Source: Nocardioides humi (GTDB lineage Bacteria; Actinomycetota; Actinomycetes; Propionibacteriales; Nocardioidaceae). From it: a stretch of DNA of 64,000 bases. Of the stretch, positions 34,047 to 43,272 are shown piece by piece; positions within the stretch are counted from its first letter, which is position 1, and each line of letters begins with the position of its first letter. A program made the translations under genes and the position numbers. The stretch spans positions 3,224,001-3,288,000 of the forward strand of contig NZ_CP041146.1 in the NCBI RefSeq assembly GCF_006494775.1, read 5' to 3'. The notes under the pieces were generated by a model, which worked only from the letters and a program-made list of their open reading frames with translations, was not told the DNA's origin and did no database searches.

Positions 34047-35564
34047 GTGAACACAGACGTCCTGGTGCCCATCGCCGGCATCGTCGTCCTGCTGGTCCTC
34101 CTGGTGCTGCTGGTCACCAGCCGCTACAAGGTGGCCGGTCCCAACCAGGCGTTCATCATCACCGGACGCAAGGGCAAGGCGGTGATCAACCCCGAGACGG
34201 GTGAGCTCACCACCGACCTCTCCGGCCAGAAGGTCGTGCTCGGCGGCGGTGTCTTCGTGATCCCGTTCGTCCAGAAGCAGGCCACGATGGACCTGTCCAG
34301 CCGCCGGATCTCGGTGCAGATCCGCGGGGCCGTGTCCGGCCAGGGCATCAAGCTCAACCTCGACGGCGTCGCGATCGTGAAGGTCGGCGGCAACGCCGAC
34401 CAGATCCGGCTCGCCGCGCAGCGCTTCCTCTCCCAGCAGCACGACATCGAGCCGTTCACCCAGGAGGTGCTCGCGGGCGCGCTGCGCTCGATCGTCGGCG
34501 GCCTGACCGTCGAGCAGATCATCCGCGACCGGGCGGCGTTCGCCCAGCGCGTCGCCGACGAGTCGGAGTCCTCGCTCACCGGCCAGGGCCTGATCCTCGA
34601 CGCCTTCCAGATCCAGGACGTCACCGACGACGGCAGCTACCTCGCCGACCTCGGCCGCCCGGAGGCCGCTCGCGCCAGCCAGGCCGCGCGGATCGCCGAG
34701 GCCAACGCCCGCCAGGCCGCCGAGCAGGCCCAGATCGCCGCCGAGCAGGAGATCGCGGTCTCCCAGCGCACGCTGGCGCTGAAGCAGGCCGAGATCAAGG
34801 CCGAGACCGACGCCGCGGCCGCGCAGGCCGCCGCGTCCGGGCCGCTCGCCCAGGCCGACCGGGACCAGGCGATCCTCGCCGAGCAGGAGAAGGTCGCCGT
34901 CCAGCAGGCCGCGCTGACCGAGCGCCAGCTCGAGACGCAGGTCCGCAAGCCGGCCGACGCCGAGCGGTACCGGGTCGAGCAGGAGGCCGAGGCGCGGCGT
35001 ACGTCGGAGATCGCGGCCGCCGACGCCCGCAAGGCCGCGACCATCGCCGCCGCGCAGGCACAGGCCGAGGAGACCAGGCTCAGCGGTGAGGCGGAGAAGG
35101 CGCGGCGTGCGGCGCTCGCCGAGGCCGAGGCGATCGAGGGCGCCCGGCGCGGTGAGGCCGAGAAGGCCCGCCGTGTCGCCGAGGCGGAGGCGGTCCGGGC
35201 CGAGGGTGAGGCGCAGGCCGCCGCCACCCTCGCCGTCGGCCAGGCCGAGGCGGAGGCGATGGACAAGCGGGCCGAGGCGTTCGCCCACTACAACGACGCC
35301 GCGGTGCTGCAGATGCTCGTCGAGGTGCTGCCGCAGATCGCCAAGGAGGTCGCCGCCCCGATCAGCGCGATCGACCAGCTCACCGTGCTCTCGACCGACG
35401 GCGCCGGCGCCCTGCCCAAGCAGGTCACCGACAACGTCGCGCAGACGCTGCAGATGCTGAAGACCTCCACCGGCCTCGACCTCGAGGCGTTGATCAAGAA
35501 GTCGGTGGGCAAGGCCGCCGACGGCGCGGTCGCGGGCGAGCTGGACGGGACCCCTCCCGCCTGA
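34047..35564 (+). CDS. Flotillin / SPFH-domain membrane scaffold protein
   Basis: 505 residues from GTG. An N-terminal membrane helix (VLVPIAGIVVLLVLLVLLV) is followed by the SPFH domain (about 30-200, TSRYKVAGPNQAFIITGRKG to QVTDDGSYLADLG) and a long, Ala/Glu/Lys/Arg-rich coiled coil (about 205-430) with many EA repeats, as in flotillins. The tail (about 430-500) is conserved in the family (VLQMLVEVLPQIAKEVA). It should oligomerise at the cytoplasmic membrane and organise lipid domains or transporters, with the NfeD-like protein encoded just before. Confidence 0.92.
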   Translation: MNTDVLVPIAGIVVLLVLLVLLVTSRYKVAGPNQAFIITGRKGKAVINPETGELTTDLSGQKVVLGGGVFVIPFVQKQATMDLSSRRISVQIRGAVSGQGIKLNLDGVAIVKVGGNADQIRLAAQRFLSQQHDIEPFTQEVLAGALRSIVGGLTVEQIIRDRAAFAQRVADESESSLTGQGLILDAFQIQDVTDDGSYLADLGRPEAARASQAARIAEANARQAAEQAQIAAEQEIAVSQRTLALKQAEIKAETDAAAAQAAASGPLAQADRDQAILAEQEKVAVQQAALTERQLETQVRKPADAERYRVEQEAEARRTSEIAAADARKAATIAAAQAQAEETRLSGEAEKARRAALAEAEAIEGARRGEAEKARRVAEAEAVRAEGEAQAAATLAVGQAEAEAMDKRAEAFAHYNDAAVLQMLVEVLPQIAKEVAAPISAIDQLTVLSTDGAGALPKQVTDNVAQTLQMLKTSTGLDLEALIKKSVGKAADGAVAGELDGTPPA

Positions 35565-35569
35565 GCGGG

Positions 35570-35615
35570 GTCGTGTGCCTGAGAACCCGGATATCCGCGG
35601 TCTCAGGCACACGAC
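35570..35615. terminator. Convergent terminator hairpin, 15-base perfect arms
   Basis: GTCGTGTGCCTGAGA (35570-35584) pairs exactly with 35601-35615 across a 16-base loop that contains a second small palindrome (CGGATATCCG). It begins six bases after the flotillin stop and its right arm ends next to the stop of the response regulator on the other strand. It therefore serves both directions, without a classical T-run. Confidence 0.8.
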
Positions 35616-36293
35616 TCATCTGCCCGGCGAGACCAGCCCGTGGTCGTACGCGTAGACGATCGCGGCCGGCCGGTCCCGGAGGCCGAGCTTGGTGAAGATC
35701 CGGCCGACGTGGCTCTTCACGGTGAGCTCGGAGATCACCAGCTCGGCGGCGATCTCGCCGTTGCTGCGGCCCAGCGCGATGGCGCGGAGCACCTCGAGCT
35801 CGCGGGCGGTGAGCGGGTCGGCGGCGCCGTTCGTCGCGGTGGCGGGGACGGCGGCGAAGGTGCGGAACCGGTCGAGCACCCGCCCGGTCACGGCGGGGTC
35901 CAGCCAGCTGCCGCCCTCGGCGACGGTCCGCACGGCGCGGATCAGGTCGTCGGCGGAGGAGTCCTTGAGCAGGAAGCCCGCAGCGCCGGCCCGCAGCGCG
36001 CCGGAGAGCATCTCGTCGTCGTCGAAGGTCGTGAGCACCAGCACCGGCGGGCCGTCGGCCTCGACGACCGCTCGGGTGGCGGTGATGCCGTCGACGGTCC
36101 GCATCCGCAGGTCCATGACGACCACGTCGACGCCGTCGCAGCCCAGTCCCGCCAGGGTCGCGGGCAGCTCGCCGCCGTCGGCGCACTCCGCGACGATCTC
36201 GAACCCGTCGCGCCGGCGCAGGATCCGGCGCAGGCCGGAGCGCACCAGCTCCTGGTCGTCGACGAGCACGACCCTCACCACCATGTCGCTCAC
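35616..36293 (-). CDS. NarL/LuxR-family response regulator
   Basis: 225 residues from a GTG overlapping the kinase stop (GTGA); an ATG nine bases later is an alternative. Receiver motifs are VVLVDDQELVRSGL (acidic pair), VVMDLRMRTVDG (phospho-accepting Asp near residue 60) and FLLKDSSADDL (Lys). The LuxR-type helix-turn-helix is LTARELEVLRAIALGRSN and ISELTVKSHVGRIFTKLGL. With the kinase it forms a NarL-class system. Its regulon is not apparent: no exporter or other usual target is adjacent. Confidence 0.9.
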   Translation of the reverse strand: MSDMVVRVVLVDDQELVRSGLRRILRRRDGFEIVAECADGGELPATLAGLGCDGVDVVVMDLRMRTVDGITATRAVVEADGPPVLVLTTFDDDEMLSGALRAGAAGFLLKDSSADDLIRAVRTVAEGGSWLDPAVTGRVLDRFRTFAAVPATATNGAADPLTARELEVLRAIALGRSNGEIAAELVISELTVKSHVGRIFTKLGLRDRPAAIVYAYDHGLVSPGR

Positions 36294-37561
36294 GCCGGCT
36301 CCGCCTTCCACAGGGTGCGGCCGCACGGCAGCTCCAGGCCGCCACGCGCACTCGTCGCCCCCAGTCGTACGTCGACCACCCACTCGCCGTCCGCCTGGCC
36401 GGCGTCGAGCCGGGCACCGAGCTGGGTGGCCCGGGCCTGCATCCCGGCCAGGCCGGAGCCGATCCCGTCGGGCCGCGGCCGGCCGCCGTTCGGCAGCGGG
36501 TTGGCGACCCGCAGCCGGGCCCGCGCGCCGGTGACCGAGAGCTGCACCCGCACCCGCGGATCGGCGCCGCCGTGCTTGACCACATTGGCCAGCGACTCCT
36601 GCGCGATCCGGTAGAGGCCGAGCCCGGCGGCGTCCGGCAGCGCGGCGGGGTCGCCCTGCTCGTCGTACTCCACCGCGAGGCCGGCGCCCGCCATCTCCCG
36701 CACCAGCGCGGCGATGTCGCCCGCGCCGGGGAGGGCGTGCCGCTCGGCGCCGCCGTCGGCCATCGCGCTGACGGCCCGGCGGATGTCGCCCATGGCGCGG
36801 CGGCCCACCTGCTCGGCGTCCGCGAGCGCCGCGTCGACCTCGGCGACCGCCTCGGCCGTCTCTCCCGGCCCGGACGCCTCGCGTACGTCGCGCAGCGCGT
36901 GCCGGGCGCCGGTGATCTGCAGCAGCGAGACGCTCAGCGAGTGCGCCACGAGGTCGTGGATCTCGCGGGCGATCCGCTCCCGCTCGGCGGTCGTGGCCCG
37001 CGCCCACGCACTCGCCCGGGCGTTCCGCTCCGCCGTGAGCGCGCGCATCTGCCACCACAGCATGGCGCCGACCATGCCGCCCAGCAGCACCTCGAGGAGG
37101 TACACGCCGTAGCTGTCCATCCCCACCGTCAGCCGGGTCAGCACGATGAGACCGCTCGCGGCGAGACCGACCACACCGCCCGGGAGTACGCCGTCGCGCG
37201 CGACGATCTCGGCCGTGACGAGCGCCAGCAGGGCCGGGGCGAGATCGATGCCGCTCGCCACCGGGGAGAGCATCAGCAGGGCGGCCGCGCCGAGCGTGCC
37301 GAGGCTGTCGATCCACCAGGGGAGCCAGCCGCCGAACACGAAGTGGATGGTGGGGGAGACCAGCACGAGGAGCAGGACGGCCGTCAGCGGCTGCAGCGGC
37401 CAGAGCGCGTCCCGTTGCGCGAGGGCCAGCAGCACGCAGCACACCTGGCCGGTGAAGCTCGTGGTCGGGATCCACCACGGGTAGAGGATGCCGCGGCGCT
37501 CCATCGTCGCCTCGATCCGGGCGTGCATCGCCGCATCGAGGTCGCGGATCAGGCGCAGCAT
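36290..37561 (-). CDS. Two-component sensor histidine kinase
   Basis: 423 residues, ATG at 37561 with no strong Shine-Dalgarno; longer in-frame upstream sequence is not kinase-like. Five or six hydrophobic helices occupy about residues 30-200 without a recognisable extracellular sensor. The HisKA_3 motif is RIAREIHDLVAHSLSVSLLQ with the phospho-accepting His, and the ATP-binding domain has YRIAQESLANVVKHGG and GIGSGLAGMQARA. It should autophosphorylate and activate the regulator overlapping its 3' end. The 171-base gap to the divergent gene at 37733 holds no clear palindrome. Confidence 0.88.
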   Translation of the reverse strand: MLRLIRDLDAAMHARIEATMERRGILYPWWIPTTSFTGQVCCVLLALAQRDALWPLQPLTAVLLLVLVSPTIHFVFGGWLPWWIDSLGTLGAAALLMLSPVASGIDLAPALLALVTAEIVARDGVLPGGVVGLAASGLIVLTRLTVGMDSYGVYLLEVLLGGMVGAMLWWQMRALTAERNARASAWARATTAERERIAREIHDLVAHSLSVSLLQITGARHALRDVREASGPGETAEAVAEVDAALADAEQVGRRAMGDIRRAVSAMADGGAERHALPGAGDIAALVREMAGAGLAVEYDEQGDPAALPDAAGLGLYRIAQESLANVVKHGGADPRVRVQLSVTGARARLRVANPLPNGGRPRPDGIGSGLAGMQARATQLGARLDAGQADGEWVVDVRLGATSARGGLELPCGRTLWKAEPA

Positions 37562-37732
37562 GCCCCTCAGCCTAGGGAGGTCGGCGGCCCCGGTCATCCC
37601 GCTGGGGGAGGCCGGCCGACTCCTCCCCAGGTAGGACGCCGAGTGCCTGCCGTCGGCCGATGCCCGCGCCCGGCGCCCGCCCGTAGGTTCGTCGTATCGC
37701 CCCGCACACGAGTCGAGAGGTCGGTGAGGACG

Positions 37733-38041
37733 ATGACCTGGACCGAGACGCACCGCCGCTGGCAGGCACTGCGGGCGGTCGAGCAGGAGCTGTGGGCCGC
37801 CGAGCGGCCCGAGCTGCCCTGGAACGACGAGCTCGCCGACATCTTCGGCGACCGCGACGGCCTGCGCGCCGCCCTCCGCTACCGCTGGCGGCTGGCCGTC
37901 AGCACCCAGCTCGACACCCACCTGCCCGAGCGGGTCCTCGAGGAGCAGCGCCGGCGCCTGGCCGACCGTTCCCGCGGTGTGCTGCGGGTGCTGGACAACG
38001 ACGTCGACGGGGAGTTGGGTACGACGCATGCGGTCGCCTGA
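37733..38041 (+). CDS. Conserved hypothetical protein, about 102 residues
   Basis: A small soluble, helix-rich protein (MTWTETHRRWQALRAVEQEL ... NDELADIFGDRDGLRAALRYRWRLAVSTQLDTH). I recognise it as a type of actinobacterial protein of unknown function but can name no domain. No signal peptide or membrane segment is present. The ATG follows GTGAGGA. It overlaps the start of the cytochrome P450 gene by 14 bases, so it is likely co-translated with it. Confidence 0.65.
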   Translation: MTWTETHRRWQALRAVEQELWAAERPELPWNDELADIFGDRDGLRAALRYRWRLAVSTQLDTHLPERVLEEQRRRLADRSRGVLRVLDNDVDGELGTTHAVA

Positions 38042-39358
38042 TCTGGCGCGGGCCGTCGACCTCCCGCGCTCCTTCACCTCCTGGGTGCTGGCGCACGGGC
38101 TCCAGCGCTCGCTGATCCAGCGGGGTGCCCGCAAGGGCGACCTGATCAGTCGGATGGTGATGGACGTAGGCCTGCGCCTGGACCCGTTCCCGGCGTACGA
38201 GGAGCTGCGCGGCCGCGGCCCGATCAGTGCCAACGACCTGATCTCGGCCAGCGTCGACCATGCGGTGTGCAACGAGGTGCTGCGCAGCGACGCCTTCGGC
38301 ACCGCCGGCGGGCAGGGCGAGCTGCCCCGGCCGCTGCAGTGGCTGCACCACAAGGTGATCGACCCCGACGCCCTCGGGCCGGTCGACCCGCCGTCGATGC
38401 TGGCGGTCGACCCGCCGCTGCACACGCGCTACCGCAAGCAGGTCGCGCGCGCCTTCACCGCCCGCAAGGTCGGCCGGATGGGCGACCGCGTCACCGACGT
38501 CGCCGGCCACCTGCTCGACGAGCTGGCCGGGGTCGAGGACTTCGACCTCATCGAGCGCTACGCCTCCCAGCTGCCGGTCACCGTGATCGCCGACCTGCTC
38601 GGCGTACCGGAGCAGGACCGCGACCGGCTGCTCGCGCTCGGCAACGAGGCCGCGGTGACCCTCGACCCCGGTCTCTCCTGGCGGCAGTTCCGTCGCGCCG
38701 AGGACGCGCTGCGCGAGATGCACACGTGGTTCCGCGGCCACGTCGAGCGGATCTCCGCGAACCCCGGCGACGACCTGATCAGCCAGCTCACCCTGCTCGA
38801 GGGGAGGACCGGCTCGACCCGGTCGAGCTGCACCAGGTCGGCCTGCTCGTCCTCGCCGCCGGCTTCGAGACGACCGTCAACCTGATCGGCAACGCCGTCG
38901 CGATGCTCGACGGGCACCCCGACCAGCTCCGCTGGCTGCAGGAGAACCCCGACGGCTGGGGCAATGCGGTCGACGAGGTGCTGCGCCACCAGTCGCCGGT
39001 GCAGCTCACCCTGCGGATCGCGCTGCGCGAGACCGAGGTCGCCGGCAAGAGGTTCCTGCCGGGCCACGGGATCCTGCTCTACCTCGGCGGCGCCAACCGC
39101 GATCCCGCCGTCTTCACCGACCCCGGCGCCTTCGACGTGACCCGCCCCAACGCCGACCAGCACCTCGCGTTCTCCGCCGGCGTGCACTTCTGCCTGGGCG
39201 CCAGCCTGGCCCGGCTGGAGACCGCCGTCGCGCTGCGGACGCTGTACGAGCGCCACCCCGGCCTGCACGTCGCCGGCCGGCCCGAGCGGCGGGAGACCCG
39301 GGTGCTGCGCGGGTTCGAGCGGCTGCCGGTGCGGACGACGGCGCGGGTCGCGGCCTGA
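38028..39358 (+). pseudogene. Cytochrome P450, broken by a 1-base deletion
   Basis: The first frame starts with ATG at 38028 and reads a P450 N-terminal half up to about residue 257 (HTRYRKQVARAFTARKV, QLPVTVIADLLGVPEQD). It is lost in the G-run at 38801-38804. The next frame continues the I-helix (LVLAAGFETTVNL), the ExxR helix (DEVLRHQSP) and the heme Cys motif (FSAGVHFCLGASLARLE). One extra G gives a continuous 443-residue P450 of normal length. A soluble bacterial P450 of this kind needs a ferredoxin and reductase; the [3Fe-4S] ferredoxin at 43269 is the nearest candidate. Substrate is unknown. Confidence 0.88.
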
Positions 39359-39388
39359 CCGCCCGGTCCGGCATCTCCGTCCGGCATC

Positions 39389-40123
39389 TCAGTCCGGCAT
39401 CGCCGAGAAGTGCTGGTGGTCGACCGGGTCGCGCCACCGTCCGCCCCAGTGCCACCCGGCGTCGTCGAACGCCGTCACCGCCGGGTCGCCCTCCAGCAGC
39501 ACGCCGGGACGGGCGCGGGTGCGGTCGAGATAGGGCACCGATCGCTCGTGGCTCGTCCGCCCGTGGAGCACGTACGGGTTCTCGAGCGGGTTGATGTCGA
39601 TCGCGCGGCCGTAGGCGTGGTGCGACCACTCCGTCGCCGACCCGGTCTTCGGCCGGCAGTTGAAGGCCGAGGTGTTGTCGGCCTCGATCGAGGCGAAGTC
39701 GTCGCCGTCGTAGGCCTCGATCGGGCGCATCCTGCGGATCGGGAACCCGATGTCCCACAGGCGCTCGAAGATCCGCCGTACGTCGGCGACGACGTCGCGA
39801 TGCACCACGAGCCGTCCGGTACGCCGCCGCCCGGCGAAGTCGTGGAACGCCAGCCGGACCACCCGCAGGTCGGCGAGCGGCACGGGGCAGCCGGGCTGCC
39901 AGGTCACCCCGCGCATCGCGGCCTGCTCCGCGTCGGTCAGCCGGCGGCCGGCCGAGGTGAAGCCGGTGGGCTCGGCCGTGGCCGTGGTCGCCGCTGTCGT
40001 GGGTGCGGCGCTCGGGGCGTCCCTGCTGCTGGCCTCCGATGGCGGGGACGGCGCGGGCGCCGGGTCCGCGGCGCACCCGGCGACGAGGACCAGCGCGGTC
40101 GCGGCGACCGCACGTCTCAGCAC
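39389..40123 (-). CDS. M15-family D-Ala-D-Ala-type carboxypeptidase, lipoprotein
   Basis: 244 residues; the GTG start overlaps the kinase stop by seven bases. A short signal peptide ends in a lipobox (LVAGC, Cys17), then an Ala/Thr/Ser/Pro-rich linker (about 20-60). The M15 domain carries HHAYGRAIDINP (zinc His and Asp) and DHQHFSAMPD (catalytic Glu-substitute region and zinc His). Family members trim the D-Ala from peptidoglycan stem peptides outside the membrane. Translation coupled to a membrane Ser/Thr kinase suggests that both act in cell-wall control. Confidence 0.82.
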   Translation of the reverse strand: MLRRAVAATALVLVAGCAADPAPAPSPPSEASSRDAPSAAPTTAATTATAEPTGFTSAGRRLTDAEQAAMRGVTWQPGCPVPLADLRVVRLAFHDFAGRRRTGRLVVHRDVVADVRRIFERLWDIGFPIRRMRPIEAYDGDDFASIEADNTSAFNCRPKTGSATEWSHHAYGRAIDINPLENPYVLHGRTSHERSVPYLDRTRARPGVLLEGDPAVTAFDDAGWHWGGRWRDPVDHQHFSAMPD

Positions 40124-41613
40124 GGCGGGATCGCCGGATCGACGTCGTCGGGACCGGTGAGGTGGAGCAGCGCCACCCAGTGGCCGTCGACGGTGCGCGC
40201 CCACCGGTCCGAGCTGGCGCCGAGGCTCTGCGACGACACCTTCTCGCCCTGCCTCCAGCAGACCACCTCGTGCACGGTGCCGTCCTCCCACCGCTCGCTC
40301 CGGCCGCTGTCGTCGCGTGCCTCGGCGTCGTCGGTGGACGGCCCGGTCCGGACCTGGAGGAAGCAGCTGCCGTCGCCGCAGGTGCCGCGGACCAGCACCT
40401 CGACGGTGGCCGGCTCCTCCGGCCGGGTGGTCGCGACCCCGCCGACCTCGCCGGTCTCCCCGGTGGTGCCGGTCTCCCCGCTCTCGCCGGTCGCGGACCC
40501 GGCCGGCGTGCTCGGGGTGGCGCGCGGGTCCTCGTCGTCGCCCGGCGACCACGGCCGCAGCGCCGCGAGCAGGATCCCGATCGCGAGCAGCGCCGCCACG
40601 CCGACGCCCAGCGTGATCCACCCGGCCCGCCGGGGCGGCGCCGCCACGGGCAGCGGCGGTGTCGACGGCGGCGTCGCAGGCGGCGTGGAGGGCGGCGGGG
40701 GAGCGACCGCCACCGGAGCAGGCGCCACCGGAGCGGGCGGGCCGGCGGGGCGGACCGCGAGCCGTCGTACGTCCATCGGCACCGCCGCCAGCACGTGGTC
40801 GAGCGCCACCCGCATCGCGTCGACCGAGGCGAACCGCTGCGCCGGGTCCTTGGCCATCGCCTGCAACAGCACCCCGTTGAGATCCTCGACCCACGCGGCG
40901 TCGACGGCGAGCTGCCGGACGGGCGCCTCGAGGTGCTCGCGGGCCAGCGCGAACTGCGTCCCCGCGTACGGCGGCGCGCCGGTCAGCATCGCCCAGAGGA
41001 GACAGCCCAGGGCGTAGACGTCGGTGGTCCGGGCCGCCGGGGCGCCGGTGAAGCGCTCGGGCGCGAGATAGGGGAAGGTGCCGATCACCGCGCCGGTCAC
41101 GGTGAGCCCCTGCTCGGGCTCGGCGTCGCGGGCGATGCCGAAGTCGCACAGATAGGCGAAGGGCGCGTCCGCGGTCCCGGTGACCAGCACGTTGCTGGGC
41201 TTGATGTCGCGATGGAGTACGCCGGCGCGGTGGGCGTCCGCGACGCCGGAGGTGACCTGGACGGCCAGCGTGAGCGCCGTACCCACAGGCAGCGGCCCGT
41301 CCTCGAGCCGCTGGGCGAGATCGGCGCCGGTGACGAGCTGGGTCGCGATGAAGAGCGCGCCGTCGACCTCGCCGTGGTCGAGCACCTGGATGATGTGCGG
41401 GCTGTCGAGGCGGACCAGGGTGGCGGCCTCGTTGAGGAAGCGGACGCGGTACTCCTCGGTGCCGGCGAGCTCCGGCGCGATCACCTTGAGCGCCACCCGC
41501 CGTCCGATCCGGGTGTGGGTGGCGGCGTACACGACGCCCATGCCGCCCCGGCCGAGGACGCCCTCGACCCGGTAGTCGCCGAAGGTCTCGCCCTCGCGCG
41601 GGTAGCCCGTCAT
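40117..41613 (-). CDS. Membrane Ser/Thr protein kinase (PknB-like) with extracellular domain
   Basis: 498 residues from ATG at 41613, with GAGGGAG upstream; the frame could extend 22 residues further but without a ribosome site. The kinase domain (about 12-275) has the Gly loop GRGGMGVVY, catalytic Lys43, HRDIKPSNV and CDFGIA with the APE-like LAPERF. A Pro/Val-rich linker leads to a single helix (GWITLGVGVAALLAIGILLAAL, about 330-352). The outside part is Thr/Gly-rich and then has a Cys-containing fold (VRGTCGDGSCFLQVRTGPS), reminiscent of an SH3-like sensor. There are no PASTA repeats. It is overlapped by the M15 gene. Confidence 0.9.
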   Translation of the reverse strand: MTGYPREGETFGDYRVEGVLGRGGMGVVYAATHTRIGRRVALKVIAPELAGTEEYRVRFLNEAATLVRLDSPHIIQVLDHGEVDGALFIATQLVTGADLAQRLEDGPLPVGTALTLAVQVTSGVADAHRAGVLHRDIKPSNVLVTGTADAPFAYLCDFGIARDAEPEQGLTVTGAVIGTFPYLAPERFTGAPAARTTDVYALGCLLWAMLTGAPPYAGTQFALAREHLEAPVRQLAVDAAWVEDLNGVLLQAMAKDPAQRFASVDAMRVALDHVLAAVPMDVRRLAVRPAGPPAPVAPAPVAVAPPPPSTPPATPPSTPPLPVAAPPRRAGWITLGVGVAALLAIGILLAALRPWSPGDDEDPRATPSTPAGSATGESGETGTTGETGEVGGVATTRPEEPATVEVLVRGTCGDGSCFLQVRTGPSTDDAEARDDSGRSERWEDGTVHEVVCWRQGEKVSSQSLGASSDRWARTVDGHWVALLHLTGPDDVDPAIPPC

Positions 41614-41679
41614 CACGCTCCCTCTCTGCCCGGCGGACCGACGGCCTATTCTCCCGCGCCGGAGTGTGACGGCGCGCAC

Positions 41680-41735
41680 TTGACAACGTCGCCCCTCTTG
41701 TCAAACGGGATTTACAAGTCATATGCTTTTGTCAA
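41680..41735. promoter_or_regulatory. Promoter/operator region of the alkB operon with three TTGTCAA half-sites
   Basis: TTGACAA (41680-41686) and TTGTCAA (41698-41704) form a pair with inverted arms 11 bases apart, and a third TTGTCAA sits at 41729-41735. TTGTCA at 41698 can serve as -35 and TATGCT at 41722 as -10, with an 18-base spacing. The alkB ATG is 34 bases after the last half-site. The TetR gene at the end of the operon is the likely binder. Confidence 0.5.
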
Positions 41736-41769
41736 GCGGCAGTGAGGCCGATCGCGAGGAGGCGAGACG

Positions 41770-43272
41770 ATGACCGGACCGACCGTCGGTGCGACCGTTC
41801 CCGAGGGATCCACCGAGAGGTGGAAGGACAAGAAGCGCTACCTGTGGCTGCTCGGGCTGTTGATCCCGGGCTTCGCCCTCATCGCGTTCGTCGTCTACGC
41901 CGAGCTCGGCTGGCAGTGGGTCCTGTGGATCGGCCCGATCCTCGTGTTCGGCGTCATCCCCGTCCTCGACCTGCTCGCGGGCCTCGACCCGACCAATCCG
42001 CCGGACGACGTGATCGAGGAGCTCGAGAACGACAAGTACTACCGGTGGGTCGTGTTCATGTACCTGCCGATCCAGTACCTCGCGTTCTTCGGCGTGATGG
42101 CGATGGTCGTCGACATCAACCCGATCCAGGCGGTCGCGTCCCTGCTCGGCGTCGAGGACTGGATCGCCACGAACGTCAGCGCCGACCTGGTGCGCGACTT
42201 CGACCTCTCGGTCCTCGACAAGATCGGCATCGCGATCTCGCTCGGCATGATCAGCGGCATCGGCATCAACACCGCCCACGAGCTGGGCCACAAGAAGGAG
42301 TCGGTCGAGCGCTGGCTGTCCAAGATCGCGCTGGCGCCGTCGTTCTACGGTCACTTCTACATCGAGCACAACCGCGGCCACCACGTCCGCGTCGCCACCC
42401 CCGAGGACCCCGCGTCCAGCCGGCTCGGCGAGAGCTTCTACACCTTCTGGCTCCGCACCGTCTCGGGCTCGCTGAAGAGCGCCTGGGAGCTGGAGGCCAA
42501 GCGCTACAAGCGCAAGAAGACCCACCCCTTCCACCTCGGCAACGACGTGCTCAACGCCTGGCTGATGTCCGTCGTGCTGTTCGGTGCCGTGATCGCGCTC
42601 TTCGGGCCGGCGACCATCCCCTACCTGCTCATCCAGATGGTCCTCGGCTTCTCGCTGCTGGAGATCGTCAACTACCTCGAGCACTACGGCATGAAGCGGC
42701 AGAAGGTCGGAGAGAAGCAGCGCTACGAGCGGGTCCTCCCGATGCACTCGTGGAACAGCAACAACATCGTCACCAACGTCTTCCTCTACCACCTGCAGCG
42801 CCACAGCGACCACCACGCCAACCCGACCCGGCGCTACCAGACCCTGCGCGACTTCAAGGAGTCCCCGGCCCTGCCGACCGGCTACGCCGGCATGATCGAC
42901 CTCGCCCTCATCCCGCCGCTGTGGCGCAGGGTGATGGACCGGCGCGTGGTCGACCACCTCGACGGCGACGTGACCCTGGCCAACATCAAGCCGGGCAAGG
43001 AGGAGAAGTACCTCCGCCGGTTCCCGGCGCCGGTCGAGCACAACCTCAAGACCGACGACCTCTTCGCCCAGAAGTACGTCGGCGAGGTGCTCGCCGCGAA
43101 GTGCCCCGGCTGCTCCTACGTCTACGAGGTCGCCGCCGGCGACGAGCACGAGGGCTTCGCCGCCGGCACGGCCTGGGCGGACATCCCCGACGACTGGTGC
43201 TGCCCCGACTGCGGCGTACGGGAGAAGATCGACTTCATCCCGTTCGACCCGGAGAAGGTGGACGCATCGTGA
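41770..43272 (+). CDS. alkB: Alkane 1-monooxygenase (AlkB) fused to a C-terminal rubredoxin
   Basis: 500 residues; the ATG follows AGGAGGCGAG. Residues 1-400 are the membrane diiron hydroxylase, with helices at about 30-75, 90-115, 165-185 and 270-300. All His motifs are present: HELGHKK (about 168), HNRGHH (about 199), NYLEHYG and LQRHSDHHANP (about 340). A rubredoxin domain follows (about 440-490), with CPGC and CPDC binding one iron. It hydroxylates the terminal carbon of alkanes with electrons delivered through its own rubredoxin. Such fusions are known from actinobacteria such as Dietzia and Nocardioides. The stop overlaps the ferredoxin start. Confidence 0.93.
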   Translation: MTGPTVGATVPEGSTERWKDKKRYLWLLGLLIPGFALIAFVVYAELGWQWVLWIGPILVFGVIPVLDLLAGLDPTNPPDDVIEELENDKYYRWVVFMYLPIQYLAFFGVMAMVVDINPIQAVASLLGVEDWIATNVSADLVRDFDLSVLDKIGIAISLGMISGIGINTAHELGHKKESVERWLSKIALAPSFYGHFYIEHNRGHHVRVATPEDPASSRLGESFYTFWLRTVSGSLKSAWELEAKRYKRKKTHPFHLGNDVLNAWLMSVVLFGAVIALFGPATIPYLLIQMVLGFSLLEIVNYLEHYGMKRQKVGEKQRYERVLPMHSWNSNNIVTNVFLYHLQRHSDHHANPTRRYQTLRDFKESPALPTGYAGMIDLALIPPLWRRVMDRRVVDHLDGDVTLANIKPGKEEKYLRRFPAPVEHNLKTDDLFAQKYVGEVLAAKCPGCSYVYEVAAGDEHEGFAAGTAWADIPDDWCCPDCGVREKIDFIPFDPEKVDAS

